Part shown: positions 35,285 through 46,583 of the stretch, in pieces
How the letters are laid out: each line of letters opens with the position of its first letter
Position numbering within the stretch: the stretch's first letter is position 1
Source: Megaustenia siamemsis
Taxonomy: Eukaryota > Mollusca > Gastropoda > Stylommatophora > Ariophantidae
Direction of reading: 5' to 3'
Length of the DNA stretch: 64,000 nt
NCBI GenBank assembly: GCA_032433765.1
Contig: JAVIAB010000046.1
Location: 60,795,388-60,859,387 of the forward strand
Program-made: the position numbers and the translations under genes
The notes under the pieces: model-generated
Told to the model about the DNA's origin: nothing
Seen by the model: the letters and a program-made list of their open reading frames with translations, nothing else
The model's database searches: none

Positions 35285-35402
35285 GTTTTTCCACTTGTCT
35301 CTATATATTCTACTTGTTGCCATCTCATTACACTGCCAAAAAAAGGGGATTCTTTCTGACATTAGAAATAAGCTTTCTTTTTGCTTTGACCTTTTTTTTT
35401 TA
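35285..35402 (-). mobile_element. Old LINE-B-type fragment split by the Jockey element (left part)
   Basis: Minus-strand C-terminal LINE-B wording (KLISNVRKNP-like region). It continues at 37818 beyond the Jockey-like insertion. Confidence 0.6.
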
Positions 35403-35412
35403 AGAATGTCTT

Positions 35413-37807
35413 TTACCCCAACTGAATTAGATGTTGCCCTCAAAGGATTGAAGCTCAAAAGTTCCCCTGGTAAAGATGGAATCTCCAATGAAATGCTTCT
35501 AAATCTGGGACAGAAAGTCAAGAGCCAGCTTCTAAGGATAATAAATGCTAGCTGGAAGAGAGGTCATGTGCCGGCAATCTGGAAATAAGCTATTATGGTA
35601 CCCATCCTCAAGTGTGGAAAAGACCCACTAGACCCAAGTAGCTATAGACCACTTAGCCTACTGAGCTGCCTGAGTAAACTCATGGAAAGGCTGGTTAACA
35701 GAAGACTTATGTGGCATTTGGAGACAAAACAACAAATCGTACCACAACAAAATGGCTTCCGTCAGCACAGATCAACTTAAGACCTGGTCACCTACATTGC
35801 ACAGGAAATAGAGGATGCTCTACAAGAAAAGAAACACACTGGGTCAACATGGAGAAGGCTTTTGATAGGGTTTGGCGAGAGGGTTTGAAGAACAAGCTTT
35901 TTAGACTTGGCATCCAGGGTCGTTTATTCAATTGGGTCTCTCAATACCTTCAGGATAGAACAGCCAGAGTAGAAGTTCAAGGTCAACTAAGTAAGAAGGT
36001 CTCTATCGAACAAGTTGTCCCACAAGGTGGAGTCTTGCCCCCAATACTCTTTTTAATTTTTATAAATGACATCGTAATGGACATTCCACCTAGAATACAC
36101 TCAGCAATATACGCAGATGATCTGGCGTTATGGGCTCGCGAGGAAAGTATGTCAGTGGCTGGACCTAGGATGCACAATGCCCTAGGTGAACTTGAAAAAT
36201 GAATGAACACCTGATTCTTACCAATCAACGAAAAAAAAACTACATATACAATTTTCTACCTATCAAGAAACACACTCTCTGCAAACTTGAAGATAAAAGA
36301 CCACACACTCCCTATTGATCAAAACCCAACATATCTTGGCGTCACCATGAATCACAGAACAACTTGGAAAAATCAGATAGACAGAGCAAGGAAAAAAGCC
36401 AGAACATGTGCAAATATTATGAAGAAATTGGCAGGAACGGCCTGGGAGGCAGACAGCAATATTTTGAAAAGATTATACGTAGAAAGAGTCAGACCAGTTC
36501 TAGAGTATGGAGTCACAGTCTGGGCTATGGCTTCCAAATCACACCTTAGCAAAATTAATAGAACACAGAACCAAGCTGCCTGTATCATCACCTGTGCTAC
36601 GAAATCCACACCTATCAAGACTCTAGAATCAGTAACAGGTTTACAACCCTTAGATGACAGACGGGTCACTAAAGTATTGCAACAAGCGGAGAAATATAGA
36701 AGGCTCCTTAGCCACCCCATGCACCAAAGAATAAATGGTTCCGGAATTGTACGACTAAAAAAGAGCAACTTCACTGCAATTGCCAATGGACTAACTACTG
36801 GAGACCCAGTACTTTCCCAAACAATATTGAAACCCTTGAGCCCATCTGATATGTCTCCTCATGGAAAACATAAAATACCAGAACTTAAAGAAAATATAAC
36901 AGGAATCATGAAAAATGGCACCCAATCAGACACAGAAAGAAAACACGTAGCAGAAAAACACATACAAGATACCTACCTACAGGACTCTTGGTCCCACATA
37001 TAAACAGATGGCTCTGCTACAAATGCCACCAGAAATGGAGGGGGAGGTGTGTTCTTGATGCTGAATAATCAGAATGAGATCACCAAATCAATAGCTACTG
37101 GAAAATTCTCAAACAATTTATAGCAGAAACAGAAGCCCTCAGAGATGCTGCAACACCGGCTACTCAACACAAAAATAACATGCACAATAAATTGGTGATT
37201 CTGACTGATGCACTGACAGTACTATCAGCTCTAAAAAGCCCCAAGAACAATGAACTAGATGACTTGAAAACAACCCTGGACCAACTATGCAATAACTTCC
37301 AGAGAGTAGTCATTCAGTGGATACCATCACACTGTAAAATACACGGGAACGAACGCGCAGACAAATTACCTAAAGAGGGAGGGAGATTACCACAAGAGAA
37401 CCATCCGCTCAGTTATGATGAAGCCAAATCCATCCTCAAAGGTCAGTTCCATGAAAAGTGGAAACGAGAACACCTAAAGCATAACGAGAGTAATGGATAC
37501 CACCAACTATCAAGGAGGGATCAAGTCATCATACTTCGCCTACACACTGGCCACAATAGAATGAGAAATCACATGTTCACCAAATTCAAAATAGGTACAA
37601 CCAGCGTATGCCACTGTACACTGGACAATATGACTACATGTTCTACAGGATTGCCCCAGTACTCAGACCTGAGAAGAGCTATGTGGTCCACGCCCACCTC
37701 CCTGGAAGAGAAACTATATGGGGCAATCGAATCACTTAAACAGACAGCTGACTTCATGAGAGAGTCTGGAATCCTACTCTGATTGAGTCTTGATTGCAGA
37801 GAGAGAG
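35413..37807 (+). mobile_element. Jockey-like LINE with RNase H, 5'-truncated
   Basis: A 2395-bp insertion flanked by a perfect 10-bp duplication, AGAATGTCTT, at 35403-35412 and 37808-37817. Frames in order: 35400-35588, start of the reverse transcriptase (KLKSSPGKDGISNEML); 35595-35780, PSSYRPLSLLSCLSKLMERL; 35711-36202, palm with VPQGGVLPPILF and IYADDLALWA; 36287-37003, thumb (TYLGVTMNHRTTWKNQI); about 37000-37780, RNase H (TDGSATNATRNGGGGV, ETEAL, LTDALTVLSAL, WIPSHCKIHGNERADK). The last two RNase H motifs are intact. The protein ends near 37782 (FMRESGILL) and the 3' tail is (GA)n. Stops and frameshifts make it inactive. The endonuclease and first ORF are absent. Confidence 0.92.
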
Positions 37808-37817
37808 AGAATGTCTT

Positions 37818-38215
37818 CATTATTCTTTTTAGCTGTCCATGGTATTCTCAACATTCCTTTGCAAAACCACATTTCCATGGCCTCCAGTGATTTTCTGTCT
37901 TATTTTCCAATTGTCCTGGATTCATATCTGTATGTCAAGACTGCCTCCACCTAACAATGAAGAACTCTTTCTTATTTTCGTTGACAGAAAAGGGATTGCA
38001 CATTATTTTCTTCATTCCTTGGAAAGCAAGCTTTGTATGAGCTATTCTGCACCTCACCTCTCTTGTACAATTACCATATAAAGTTAACAGCATTCCCAGG
38101 TATTTAAATTCATTACTTGTTTTAATGCTGTCTCATTTACTTTAATTGTGCATTTAGGAAATATATGTTTCTTTGTTGCAACCTTCATTTCTGTCTTTAT
38201 GCTGTTGAATATAAG
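37818..38215 (-). mobile_element. Old LINE-B-type fragment split by the Jockey element (right part)
   Basis: Continuation of 35285-35402 on the minus strand, colinear with the LINE-B C-terminal and thumb regions. It is diverged from the main LINE-B copies and similar to the relic at 44880-45375. Confidence 0.6.
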
Positions 38216-38254
38216 GTCTTTATTTTTACTTTCCATTGCTATAGTATCAAATGT

Positions 38255-38722
38255 AATCCATTTTTGACAATAGAAACAAGAAAAAGAGTTCTTAAATGTT
38301 ATGTAGAGTCAGTCTTAACATGTGGATGTGAATCATGGACAATAAGACAACAGACAAGAAAATCACTGGAGTCTGTAGAAATGTGGTTTTACAGAGGAAT
38401 GTTGAGAATACCATGGACAGCTAAGAAGAGTAATGAAAATGTTCTGAAAGAGGTCAAAGTAAAAAGAGAGCTAATTTACAATATTAGGAAGAAACAATCA
38501 TCATTTTGTGGCCATGTAATGAGAAGAGAACAACTGGAATATATTGTAACAACTGGAAAAATTGAGGGACGAAGAGATAGAGGGAAGCAAAGAGAAAAAA
38601 TACCAGACAGCTTAAGAGAATGGCTTGGCAGAAGGTCAACAACAGAAATGATAAATAACTGTCGAGATCGAAAGTTATGGAGAGACATGATCCCCTACGC
38701 CAGCAGGCCTGGTACTTGATGA
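38255..38722 (+). mobile_element. LINE-B 3' end, well preserved
   Basis: The frame 38165-38719 is open through the whole C-terminal domain: NPFLTIETRKRVLKCYVESV, RMLRIPWTAKKSNE-like, FCGHVMRREQLEYIVTTGKI, and EMINNCRDRKLWRDMIPYAS before the stop. It ends with the (GAT)n tail. It shows what the family terminus looks like without frameshifts. Confidence 0.9.
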
Positions 38723-38744
38723 TGATGAGTATAAAACTTATGTA

Positions 38745-39071
38745 TCTCACTTTCACTCTTAGCAATTAAAACTGTTATCAGCAGCCTTTAAGTTATTTAT
38801 ATTATGATTGCCAATAGATACTTAATGTATGCCCTTTAAGGATCTTAGTATAATCTCACTTTCACTCTTAGCAATTAAAACTGTTATCAGCAGCCTTTAA
38901 GTTATTTATATTATGATTGCCAATAGATACTTAATGTATGCCCTTTAAGGATCTTAGTATAATCTCACTTTCACTCTTAGCAATTAAAACTGTTATCAGC
39001 AGCCTTTAAGTTATTTATATTATGATTGCCAATAGATACTCAATGTATGCCCTTTAAGGATCTTAGTATAA
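38745..39071 (-). repeat. 109-bp segment of LINE-B reverse transcriptase, three tandem copies
   Basis: Three copies spaced exactly 109 bp apart, starting at 38745, 38854 and 38963. Read on the minus strand, each corresponds to the LINE-B stretch EIILRS...HNINNLRYADD...KSE, here degraded (NLKAADN). It is a tandem amplification of the active-site region. Confidence 0.88.
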
Positions 39072-39089
39072 TCTCACTATTCTATTCAT

Positions 39090-39508
39090 GGAATCTGTTT
39101 CACTGCAGACAGGGTATCCCCATATCCACTCCACCGACCAACCAAGTATTTCTCAAAGCCTATGCAGATTGACTGTTCCAGTAAGGTGTTGATTATAGAT
39201 ACATCTAATTTTCCCACTAATCACTCTGTACTGACCAGATCCCTTTTCCATCTTTAGACTCCTCAGTCTTTCAAAATATACAACATCGCTCCACTCATTC
39301 TCCTCCTCTTAAAAGGAATGAAGAACAAACTTGCACATTCCTCTTTTTCCAGAGTAAGACCACACTCAGTGACAGAGCTGCCAGTGAGCTTATTTGCTAC
39401 TTCACTGTCATATACACCAGCATGTCCTGGACAGTACACCCAGGTTAGCCGGTTCACTTTAGAGCCATCCAAGAGCTGCATCCACTCCTGCCACAGGCAC
39501 TGTCAATC
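39090..39508 (-). mobile_element. LINE RNase H fragment, left of the hAT element
   Basis: The minus-strand frame 39263-39481 reads KVNRLTWVYCPGHAGVYDSE, then VANKLTGSS, the final RNase H motifs (W-x-x-x-H-x-G...). The remainder, read as CLWQEWMQLLDG, runs to the hAT insertion point and continues beyond it at 42250. Confidence 0.65.
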
Positions 39509-39717
39509 ATCTATAGCAGTGGTGGCCAACTTGAGGTTGCCCGAGGGCCGGATTAAAGCCAAGGCCAAGACCCGCGGGCCACACTTAAGAATATCGTCAA
39601 AAATGACAGTAGGGACCTATGCGATATAGTAATATATAAATAATGCTTGCACTTTGACTACATATTTGATTTGTAACAAATCCATTAATTATTCATTTTA
39701 AAATTACCTTTAATGTC

Positions 39718-41514
39718 TCAGTGCGACGATTGTGACTTGTCACAGCTTTCCACCAGAGATTTGAAGTCCACTTCCATTTTTGACGTGGCGATTCGGAGAG
39801 TATGGGACAATGTCGAATCGGTCATTCTGTTCCTGGTCTTAGATTTAATTAACTTCATGGAAGAGAATGTTGTCTCGCAGAGATATGTGCTGCCGAATAT
39901 AGAGCACATCTTTAGTGCCCATTTTCTCAGACACGGGTAACGTTCATTTGGTAGCAATTTCCAGAAGTCAGCTCCTAATGCCTTTACAGTACTGAGGAAG
40001 GGGTCACACTGAAGGTCACACAACTCTAGTTGAAGATCTGATGGCTGGCACTCCACTGTGCACTTAATTGGGTTATTAAAAAGTTCCGTTTGCGGACGAA
40101 ACATTTCAAAATCTTGAAATCGTCGATCAAATTCACAAATCAAATGTTCAATGTCAGCTGCGTACTTACTGAAGTTTGCACTTTCTATCTCTGACAACTG
40201 CTTACAACTTGAAAAATGGAACAGATAATTTTTTTGCAAAGAAAGTCTAAATAGATTCAGCTTCTTTTTAAAACCATCAACATATCCCATCAATTGAAAA
40301 ATGGTTTGCTTTTCCCCTTGTAGCTGCAAATTCAATATGTTCAAATGTTGTGTGATGTCTGTGAGATATGCCAGATTATGAAGGAAATTAATGTCTTTGA
40401 GTGCATGTTGAAGATCAATGGAGCATGGTAAGTTCTCTCGCAGGAAGTCATAAATGTCATTCTTCAGTTCAAAAAATATTATTAAACATTTCCCTCGACT
40501 AAGCCATCTTACTTCTGTATAAAGCAGGAGATCACCGTAGCTAGAATCTACTTCCTCTAAAAATGATAAAAACTTCCTGTGATTTAAAGACTGGTGTCCT
40601 CCTCTTATCAAATTTGTTATTTTCACAACAGTAGCCATGGTGTCTTTTAGATTTATGGACTTTGCACAAAGGGCCTCTTGATGAATTATGCAATGCAATG
40701 TAGGTACGTTAATTTTGTTTTGCTTTAGAAGTCCAACAAAACCAGTATTTGAACCAATAAAAGCTTTGCAACCATCAGTACACACTGCAGACAACTTTCC
40801 AAAACCACCTACTTCATCTACGGCACTATGAACTGCAGAAAATATGTCTGTCCCTCTACAAGTGTCATGCAAAGAGCAAACTTTCAACAATTCTTCAATA
40901 ACAGTAAAATCCTCCTGGATAACTTTAACAAAAATAAGAAGCTGGCAAGTGTCAGTGATGTCAGTACTTTCATCAATCGCGAGCGAAAAATATGAGCAGT
41001 TTTCAATACAAGATTTTAAACTTTGAGACAGTTGCAGACTGATGTCTTCTGTTCTTCTGGCTACAGTTTGTTTTGAAAGAGGCACAGATTCAAATTCTTT
41101 GGCTATTTTTTCTTGACCGAATGCCTTTGCCATTTGAATCGCACATTTCTTCACAAAATTTCCGTCAGTAAAGGGTTTTTTAGATTTTGCAAGCTCATAG
41201 GTAACTGTATATGATGCAATGATCGATGACTCTTTAATTTTATTGCCCTTTGTATACATACTTTGCTGTTGATTCAACTTTGTCTTCAGCTGTTCAACCA
41301 AAAGCTTCCTAGCTTCAATGCTATGTTTCTCATACATGTTTTGATGATGTGTGGCATAGTGCCGTTTTAAATTATATTCCTTCAAAACGGCTAACACTTG
41401 AACGCAAATTAAGCACTGAGGTTTACTATCCTTATTGAAGATGAACAAATAATCTAATTCCCATTCAGGTTTAAATATGCGATTTTCACAATCAACTTTT
41501 CTACGTTTTAACAT
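39718..41514 (-). CDS. hAT transposase, 598 aa, apparently intact
   Basis: A single open frame without stops that ends about 200 bp from the left inverted repeat. Residues 34-57 hold a BED-like zinc finger (Cys34, Cys37, His52, His56/57). The first catalytic Asp is at about 181 (FSLAIDESTDITD) and the second at about 247 (VCTDGCKAF). A Cys-x-x-His pair lies at 275/278. The hAT Arg-Trp motif EVRWLSRG is at about 334-341. The C-terminal dimerisation region carries the likely catalytic Glu at about 547 (LCETTFSSMK), followed by KSKTRNRM. It is of the type found in the vertebrate ZBED5/GTF2IRD2/SCAND3-like proteins, where hAT transposases were domesticated. Its position between intact inverted repeats says it is a transposon, not a host gene. 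The start was chosen as the first Met of the frame. Confidence 0.93.
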   Translation of the reverse strand: MLKRRKVDCENRIFKPEWELDYLFIFNKDSKPQCLICVQVLAVLKEYNLKRHYATHHQNMYEKHSIEARKLLVEQLKTKLNQQQSMYTKGNKIKESSIIASYTVTYELAKSKKPFTDGNFVKKCAIQMAKAFGQEKIAKEFESVPLSKQTVARRTEDISLQLSQSLKSCIENCSYFSLAIDESTDITDTCQLLIFVKVIQEDFTVIEELLKVCSLHDTCRGTDIFSAVHSAVDEVGGFGKLSAVCTDGCKAFIGSNTGFVGLLKQNKINVPTLHCIIHQEALCAKSINLKDTMATVVKITNLIRGGHQSLNHRKFLSFLEEVDSSYGDLLLYTEVRWLSRGKCLIIFFELKNDIYDFLRENLPCSIDLQHALKDINFLHNLAYLTDITQHLNILNLQLQGEKQTIFQLMGYVDGFKKKLNLFRLSLQKNYLFHFSSCKQLSEIESANFSKYAADIEHLICEFDRRFQDFEMFRPQTELFNNPIKCTVECQPSDLQLELCDLQCDPFLSTVKALGADFWKLLPNERYPCLRKWALKMCSIFGSTYLCETTFSSMKLIKSKTRNRMTDSTLSHTLRIATSKMEVDFKSLVESCDKSQSSH

Positions 41515-41940
41515 GATTTAATACAAAATCTCACATCAAAGTTAAAAGTCACAGAATGTTGGTCCACTATCGAAAATAAGTCCAGATTTGACAGTTATAC
41601 ACAGACTTGTGTTTGACAATGAAATCAAAAGATTGTGACCAAATAAACACGTTGCAGTCATTTTATGGACAAGACAAGACGATGGGATCAAAGGGAATGA
41701 AGGCGAACAGTGAAATATTTTGAATGTAACTTCAAAGACAGAATTAGAGCTACGAAGTCCCCTCACCCCTGTCCCTCCCAACCTCATTAACCCCTTACCG
41801 CGAAATGAAAGAGCCACCACAAGTCCAGACGACAAATGTTGAGCCAAAGATCTGACGCTATCACCGCACTGACAATAAAGCAACTTTGCGGTACCAACTC
41901 GAAGCAAAGACTTTGAATATTGTCGGCACCATTAGTTGTG

Positions 41941-41951
41941 CAGTGTGTGTG

Positions 41952-41995
<44 letters not shown>

Positions 41996-42018
41996 TGTGT
42001 GTGTGTGTGTGTGTGTGT
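41941..42018. repeat. (GT)n(GTGC)n microsatellite inside the hAT element
   Basis: GT repeats flank a central GTGC run. It lies in the presumed 5' non-coding part of the transposase gene. Confidence 0.95.
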
Positions 42019-42249
42019 TATTTGAAATTATGTTGCCAATCTAGCTGTTGCGAGAAATTGACAGAGATTTTCAAATTGTGTATTCTTGAACGATAGAAGA
42101 GTTAACTCCGACACGGATTAAAACCAGGAGAAATCCGCTATTAGGGGTAAAAAATGAAGTAAGTCCGTGGAGCTTCGCGGGCCAAGAAAACTAGGCTGGC
42201 GGGCCGGATCCGGCCCGTGGGCCGCCATTTGGCCACCCCTGATCTATAG

Positions 42250-42740
42250 CATAATTTGCTACTTGTTTATGCTGTCTATCTTCTAACTAAACTTTTGACT
42301 TTTCTCTGGAGAACTGATGATTTTCTCAAATGCTCGGATAACTTAAAAAAAAACTGTCAGTCTGTTAGCAAATTCTCTCAAACTGTTGGAACTTGAAAAT
42401 TGCTCCCTGGGGACTCCCACAAACTCCTGAAAACTACTCACTAACTCTTAAAACATCTTTCTCTAACTATGGAACTTCTCAACTCTCTGAAAGAAACCTG
42501 CCACTGATCCTCTGCATCTGCTTCTTGTTTTTCATTATTCGCCGCCCAGAACAAGCTCTGGGAATTAAATCATCTGACATATCAAGGTTGGTTTACTAAT
42601 GGTTCAAATCTAAATACTAATTATGCATGGACCACCTATGTGGTCTACAGGAAATTGTATTCTATAATAGAGCTCTTGGACATTAGTCAACTGTCTCACA
42701 TAGAGTTCCTATGGAAACAGCTCTGAACATACAACAAAGC
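42250..42740. mobile_element. RNase H-like remnants right of the hAT element
   Basis: The first part continues the minus-strand fragment of 39090-39508. Near 42583-42740 the plus strand reads WFTNGSNLNTNYAWTTYVV, an RNase H start with Asn in place of the catalytic Asp. This probably comes from another retroelement. Confidence 0.4.
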
Positions 42741-43217
42741 CTAGTGGCAGTTTCTTTCCACTGAGATCGATCAGTGAATACACCACTAAGCTGTTTCAAT
42801 CAGAGGACTCTTCCCTTGACTACAGTCTTAGATCTTCACTTTCTGGGCCCAATGCAATGGTCCCAGGAAAGTTATAACTAGCTACCTCCTAGCATGACAA
42901 ATACTAATTGTGTCACCTGCCTATTGCTCATTCATCAATTTGTTTTCTGAATTTTTCCAAAAAATATACTTGGTCCAAATCAACTATCACAACTTTGCCG
43001 TAATCCTAATAGCCTTAATGAATGCTACTACATTGTTAAAATTGTCTTAGAACAAAGAAGCTAACAAAAGTACATCTAAGAAGTCAGGAACATCGCACCA
43101 ATTTTTTACTCAGAAGGTGAACATTTGACTGTAGGTCAGACAGTTTGATAACTTAGACGAATCCAAATCCATTCGATACATAGGGATAAATTATAATAAT
43201 CTTGGACCTTCCCATTT
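42741..43217. other. Intron sequence, no recognised feature
   Basis: Unclassified DNA with no coding signal seen. Confidence 0.35.
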
Positions 43218-44077
43218 TATAGTTCGTTCAGAAATTCATGCCCAGAGAATTTATTAATTATCTTGGAAACTGTTTGATGAATTTCAATCATTTTTTTCAT
43301 GAAATCTTATTTTTTTACCGACCTTAAGCCTGATTTTTTTGCCCTACTGCAAAATTTAGGAAAGATTTTTGTTTCTTTAAGGTATATTAAAATATGATTT
43401 TCTTGGTTGACCTAACTTTTAATTGTTTACAATACCCACATTTGTAATAATCAACATTGTCATTTTAAAAGGCAAAATGTCACATGTTTATCCACACAAT
43501 CTTAGCACTTGCTCGCACTTACTGAACGTGATTTTGAAAGATGTGCCACTTTTGTCATTTCCGATTTCTTGTTAAATCGATTCCGAGGCGTATTTTGACA
43601 AAATATTTACTATTAATGTATATTTCTTTACATGTGATAATTATTAAGCTGTTATGAAGTGACTACTTGATTTTTATAATTATGAAGAGTTTAAAGTGTA
43701 AATTAATCACTATGCAAAAGCTAACTGTGTTATTGTACAAGCACTTTTGCAATTACCTATCTCTATGATGAAGATATAAAATCAAATGAAAAATGGTGGC
43801 CATTTTCAATGTGATACGGATACGCCTATGACTCCTTTTTAGAAAACTAATGTAATTTACAGTAAAATTTAATGTTTAGAGCACGAAGTTTGATATTTTC
43901 CTGAAATTATATAACAAAAAACGATTTGTGCAAAATTCAGACTACCTTTGTACTTAAATGTTATCAAATCTTAAGGTCGATGAAAAAGTAAGATTTCATG
44001 AAAAAGAATGACAGAAATTCATCAGTTTCTGAGATAATTAATAAACTCTGTGGGCATGAGTTTCTCAACCAACTATA
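43218..44077. mobile_element. 860-bp element with long terminal inverted repeats
   Basis: The first roughly 170 bp and last roughly 170 bp are inverted copies. Both ends start TATAGTT and share AATTTATTAATTATC or GTTTATTAATTATC, TTTCATGAAATCTTA and ATCGACCTTAAG-like blocks. The interior has no open frame. This looks like a non-autonomous DNA transposon, possibly with a TA target duplication. The superfamily is not assigned. Confidence 0.8.
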
Positions 44078-44442
44078 GTAGTTTTTTTTTCCACTTAATT
44101 TCACTGACTTTGCTCTTTGCCTATTAAAATGCATTATCACTAACCTACACTCAAGTTAAATACATTTGAACTTAGCAAAATTGTAAGTTAAATGTCAGGT
44201 CAGTTCCCAAATACAACAGAAGTTCTTGCCTGGGTTTCTCTGCAACTACCATCATGTTTTTACTCTCCTTATTGATCTCTAATATCTTGATTTAAATCTA
44301 CATTAGTTAATGTTATTGTATTCTGTCTATATACCTGCCTGTCGTTAAAGCGAAGTAACAAGTTGATACTGTCATAAACTAAATGAAACAAATAAAAACA
44401 AAAACTGTTTAGTATTTCTTCTACTCTGTGAACAATCCTGAC

Positions 44443-44605
44443 CTGTGGTATAAGTAGCATTGAACCCTTTGGCCGGTATAGATTCATCTGTCCTCATTCG
44501 TATGAACATTTGATTCCCATTTGATTTGTACAGGGTTTGAGCTGGCATAGTCCGACCACAGAGGTTTGCAAGTATAGTACCATTAGAATTGGCCCCATCA
44601 TAGAT
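44443..44605 (-). CDS. CUB-domain protein, exon 3 in window (second half of CUB B)
   Basis: A 163-bp minus-strand exon with acceptor AATTTCACAG and donor GTCAGG. It enters in phase 0 and leaves in phase 1. It joins the exon at 53789-53973 to give FDYLK-IYDGANSNG. It carries the fourth CUB cysteine (ANLCGRT) and the terminal strand FNATYTT. No in-frame stop. With the previous exon it makes a complete four-cysteine CUB domain. The donor GTCAGG is less usual than the GTAAGT of neighbours but is supported by the phase match to CUB C. Confidence 0.9.
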
Positions 44606-44879
44606 CTGTGAAATTGATGAGACTGCAAACTTTAGACAGTATTCAGCAAATGATAAAATTAACAGTCATATTTATACTGACATAGTCAAAGCCTGTATTA
44701 TCTTTCAATATGACTTTATCATTTACAATGATCAAGACTAAGCATGTTCATTGTTTCATGTGAGTTGATCACTAACAATTGACAGTCTAAATGTTATTTT
44801 ATTCTATGTGATGACATATGATCGCTTGTAAAGAGAGAGTTAAAATCTTATTTTGTTAGTTATATGATGTGATCATTAA

Positions 44880-45375
44880 GCAAATATCATTGGACTGCTG
44901 ACATAGATGATCATATCTTTCCACAATTTTCTATATCCACTGTTGTGTATCAATTCTCATGTTAACTTACTACCAAACCACTCTCTTAAATTGTCAGCCA
45001 TCATTTTCCTCTAAATTTTCATCTCTCAATTGTTTCTTTTGCCACAATATATTCATGTTCCCCAACTCGTAACATGATAAAACATATGATGATTGTTTCC
45101 TTCTGATGTGGGAGATAAGCTTTCTTTTGCTGTGACCCTGTTTATAATGTCTTCATTACTCTTTTTTATATGTATATATTATTCTCAGCATTCATCTGTA
45201 AAAACACATTTCCATGGCCTCCAATGATTTTCTGTCTGTTTTCCAATTGTCCAGGATTCATATCTGTATGTCAAGAATGCCTCCATGTAACAATGAAGAA
45301 CTCTTTTTTCCTATTTTAATGACAGAACAGGAATTGCATAGTATTTTCCTTATTCTTTGGAATGCAGTCTTTGTA
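44880..45375 (-). mobile_element. Old LINE-B-type relic
   Basis: A diverged minus-strand version of the LINE-B C-terminal region (compare 37818-38215). It begins with a GATGATCATATCTTTCCACAA-like 3' block. Frames are fully broken. Confidence 0.55.
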
Positions 45376-45949
45376 AATTGGTTGTAACACTTTTGTGAAA
45401 TACGCCTAGAGAAAAAACAGTGTGTACTTTGCATGTTGGTGTGTAAATCATGTATTGTTTGGTGTAACCATGCAGTAGGCTGGTAAGGCCTACCTGCACA
45501 GGGTAGTGAGTGAGAGAAGTATGGTTTGGGTTGTGCATGAGAAACAGTGGGGGCTGCATTTGGAAAAATTACTGTTTTTTTTTATTGGATAGGCCAGTGG
45601 TCAATAGATTTTCATCATAAAGGCTGTGTATTGGTGCACATAGAATTCTCTATATGATTTTTCAAATCAATTTGCATATCATTAAGTTTGTTATTGCAAT
45701 GACTTCCAGTACTAGCAAGAAAAGCATGTGGATATCACTTTAAGTAAAAGTGAAGTTAATAGAAAAAGTGAATAGAAAAGCTAAAATCAAGAGTAGAAAT
45801 ATGCAGTGAACATGATATTCCCTAAAGCACACTACATAAGAACCTGAAGGGCAGAAACAACATTATGTTGGCGTTTACAAGTAATAGTTTTTGGCTGAGG
45901 AGAAAGACAATTAGGAAGCCTGATTACGAGACCTTGCTCCAGTATTTAT
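45376..45949. other. Intron sequence, no recognised feature
   Basis: AT-rich DNA, no coding or repeat structure recognised. Confidence 0.35.
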
Positions 45950-46583
45950 GACCGCTGCTGCCAGTAGATGAAACTTTTGTCGTAATTGTGGAGCATACAG
46001 CACAAGATATTGGAGAAAGCATCTTGGTGGACAAAGCTGCTGCAGAGAAAAAGGAAGAAGAAGAGGAAGAAAAGACAGGAAATCCTGCACATGGTAACAA
46101 CCAAAATAGATTCTCAAGCAGTAGAAACTGTGCAAATATTTTTCATGCAACAGGATGACAGATCCTCCACACTGACAAAACTCAACTTTATTGGGAACCT
46201 TGTAGATGATTTTGCAATCAAAGTCCCAAAACAACACATACAATTGACCTTATTTTAAACCCAGAGACAAATTTATCAGTGAAGAGAGTAACTGAGAGAT
46301 GTGGCCTCGAGGACTCCTCTCATTTAGCATCACTCATAAAAACAAGAGCAAAAAAGCATTTTCTTTCTCTCACACGCAAACACAAGACATCATTATCAGG
46401 CAGTGATACCTAGTTATTATTTAATATTGAACTTTTAGTAAGTGAGATAATAACCAACCTGTTTCTAAAGCTTTCACAATACATTCCCTTTTATTAAACT
46501 TAAATTGGATATATAATGTAATACAGTTATAACGACTGTATTTTGATGGTAATGAGGATCTCATTATAACCAGATTCTACTGT
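45950..46583 (+). pseudogene. Tigger/pogo-type transposon, 3' part
   Basis: Plus-strand frames separated by a shift read DIGESILVDKAAAEKKEEEE and VTTKIDSQAVETVQIFFMQQ. These resemble the acidic linker and the A-V-E-x-x-x-x-(Y/F)-x-x-Q tail of pogo-like (CENP-B/Tigger) transposases. The right end at about 46545-46583 reads, on the minus strand, TACAGTAGAATCTGGTTATA, like the known Tigger terminal repeat next to a TA target. The catalytic part and left end are missing. Confidence 0.6.

Larger units (their letters stand above)
39517..42241. mobile_element. Complete hAT-superfamily DNA transposon
   Basis: A 2725-bp element flanked by a perfect 8-bp duplication, ATCTATAG, at 39509-39516 and 42242-42249. 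Terminal inverted repeats begin CAGTGGTGGCCAA on the left and CAGGGGTGGCCAA on the right, and both continue into GGGCCGGAT. The 8-bp duplication and CAG-G-type ends are the hAT signature. It holds one uninterrupted transposase on the minus strand. The 5' non-coding part (41515-42241) includes a GT/GTGC microsatellite and a 16-bp perfect palindrome at 42201-42216. Confidence 0.95.

Noticed and set aside
45986..46258. 90-codon host gene with a Lys/Arg-rich start
   Set aside because: The basic start is a frameshifted reading of an acidic Lys/Glu stretch. The pattern and nearby terminal repeat fit a Tigger remnant.
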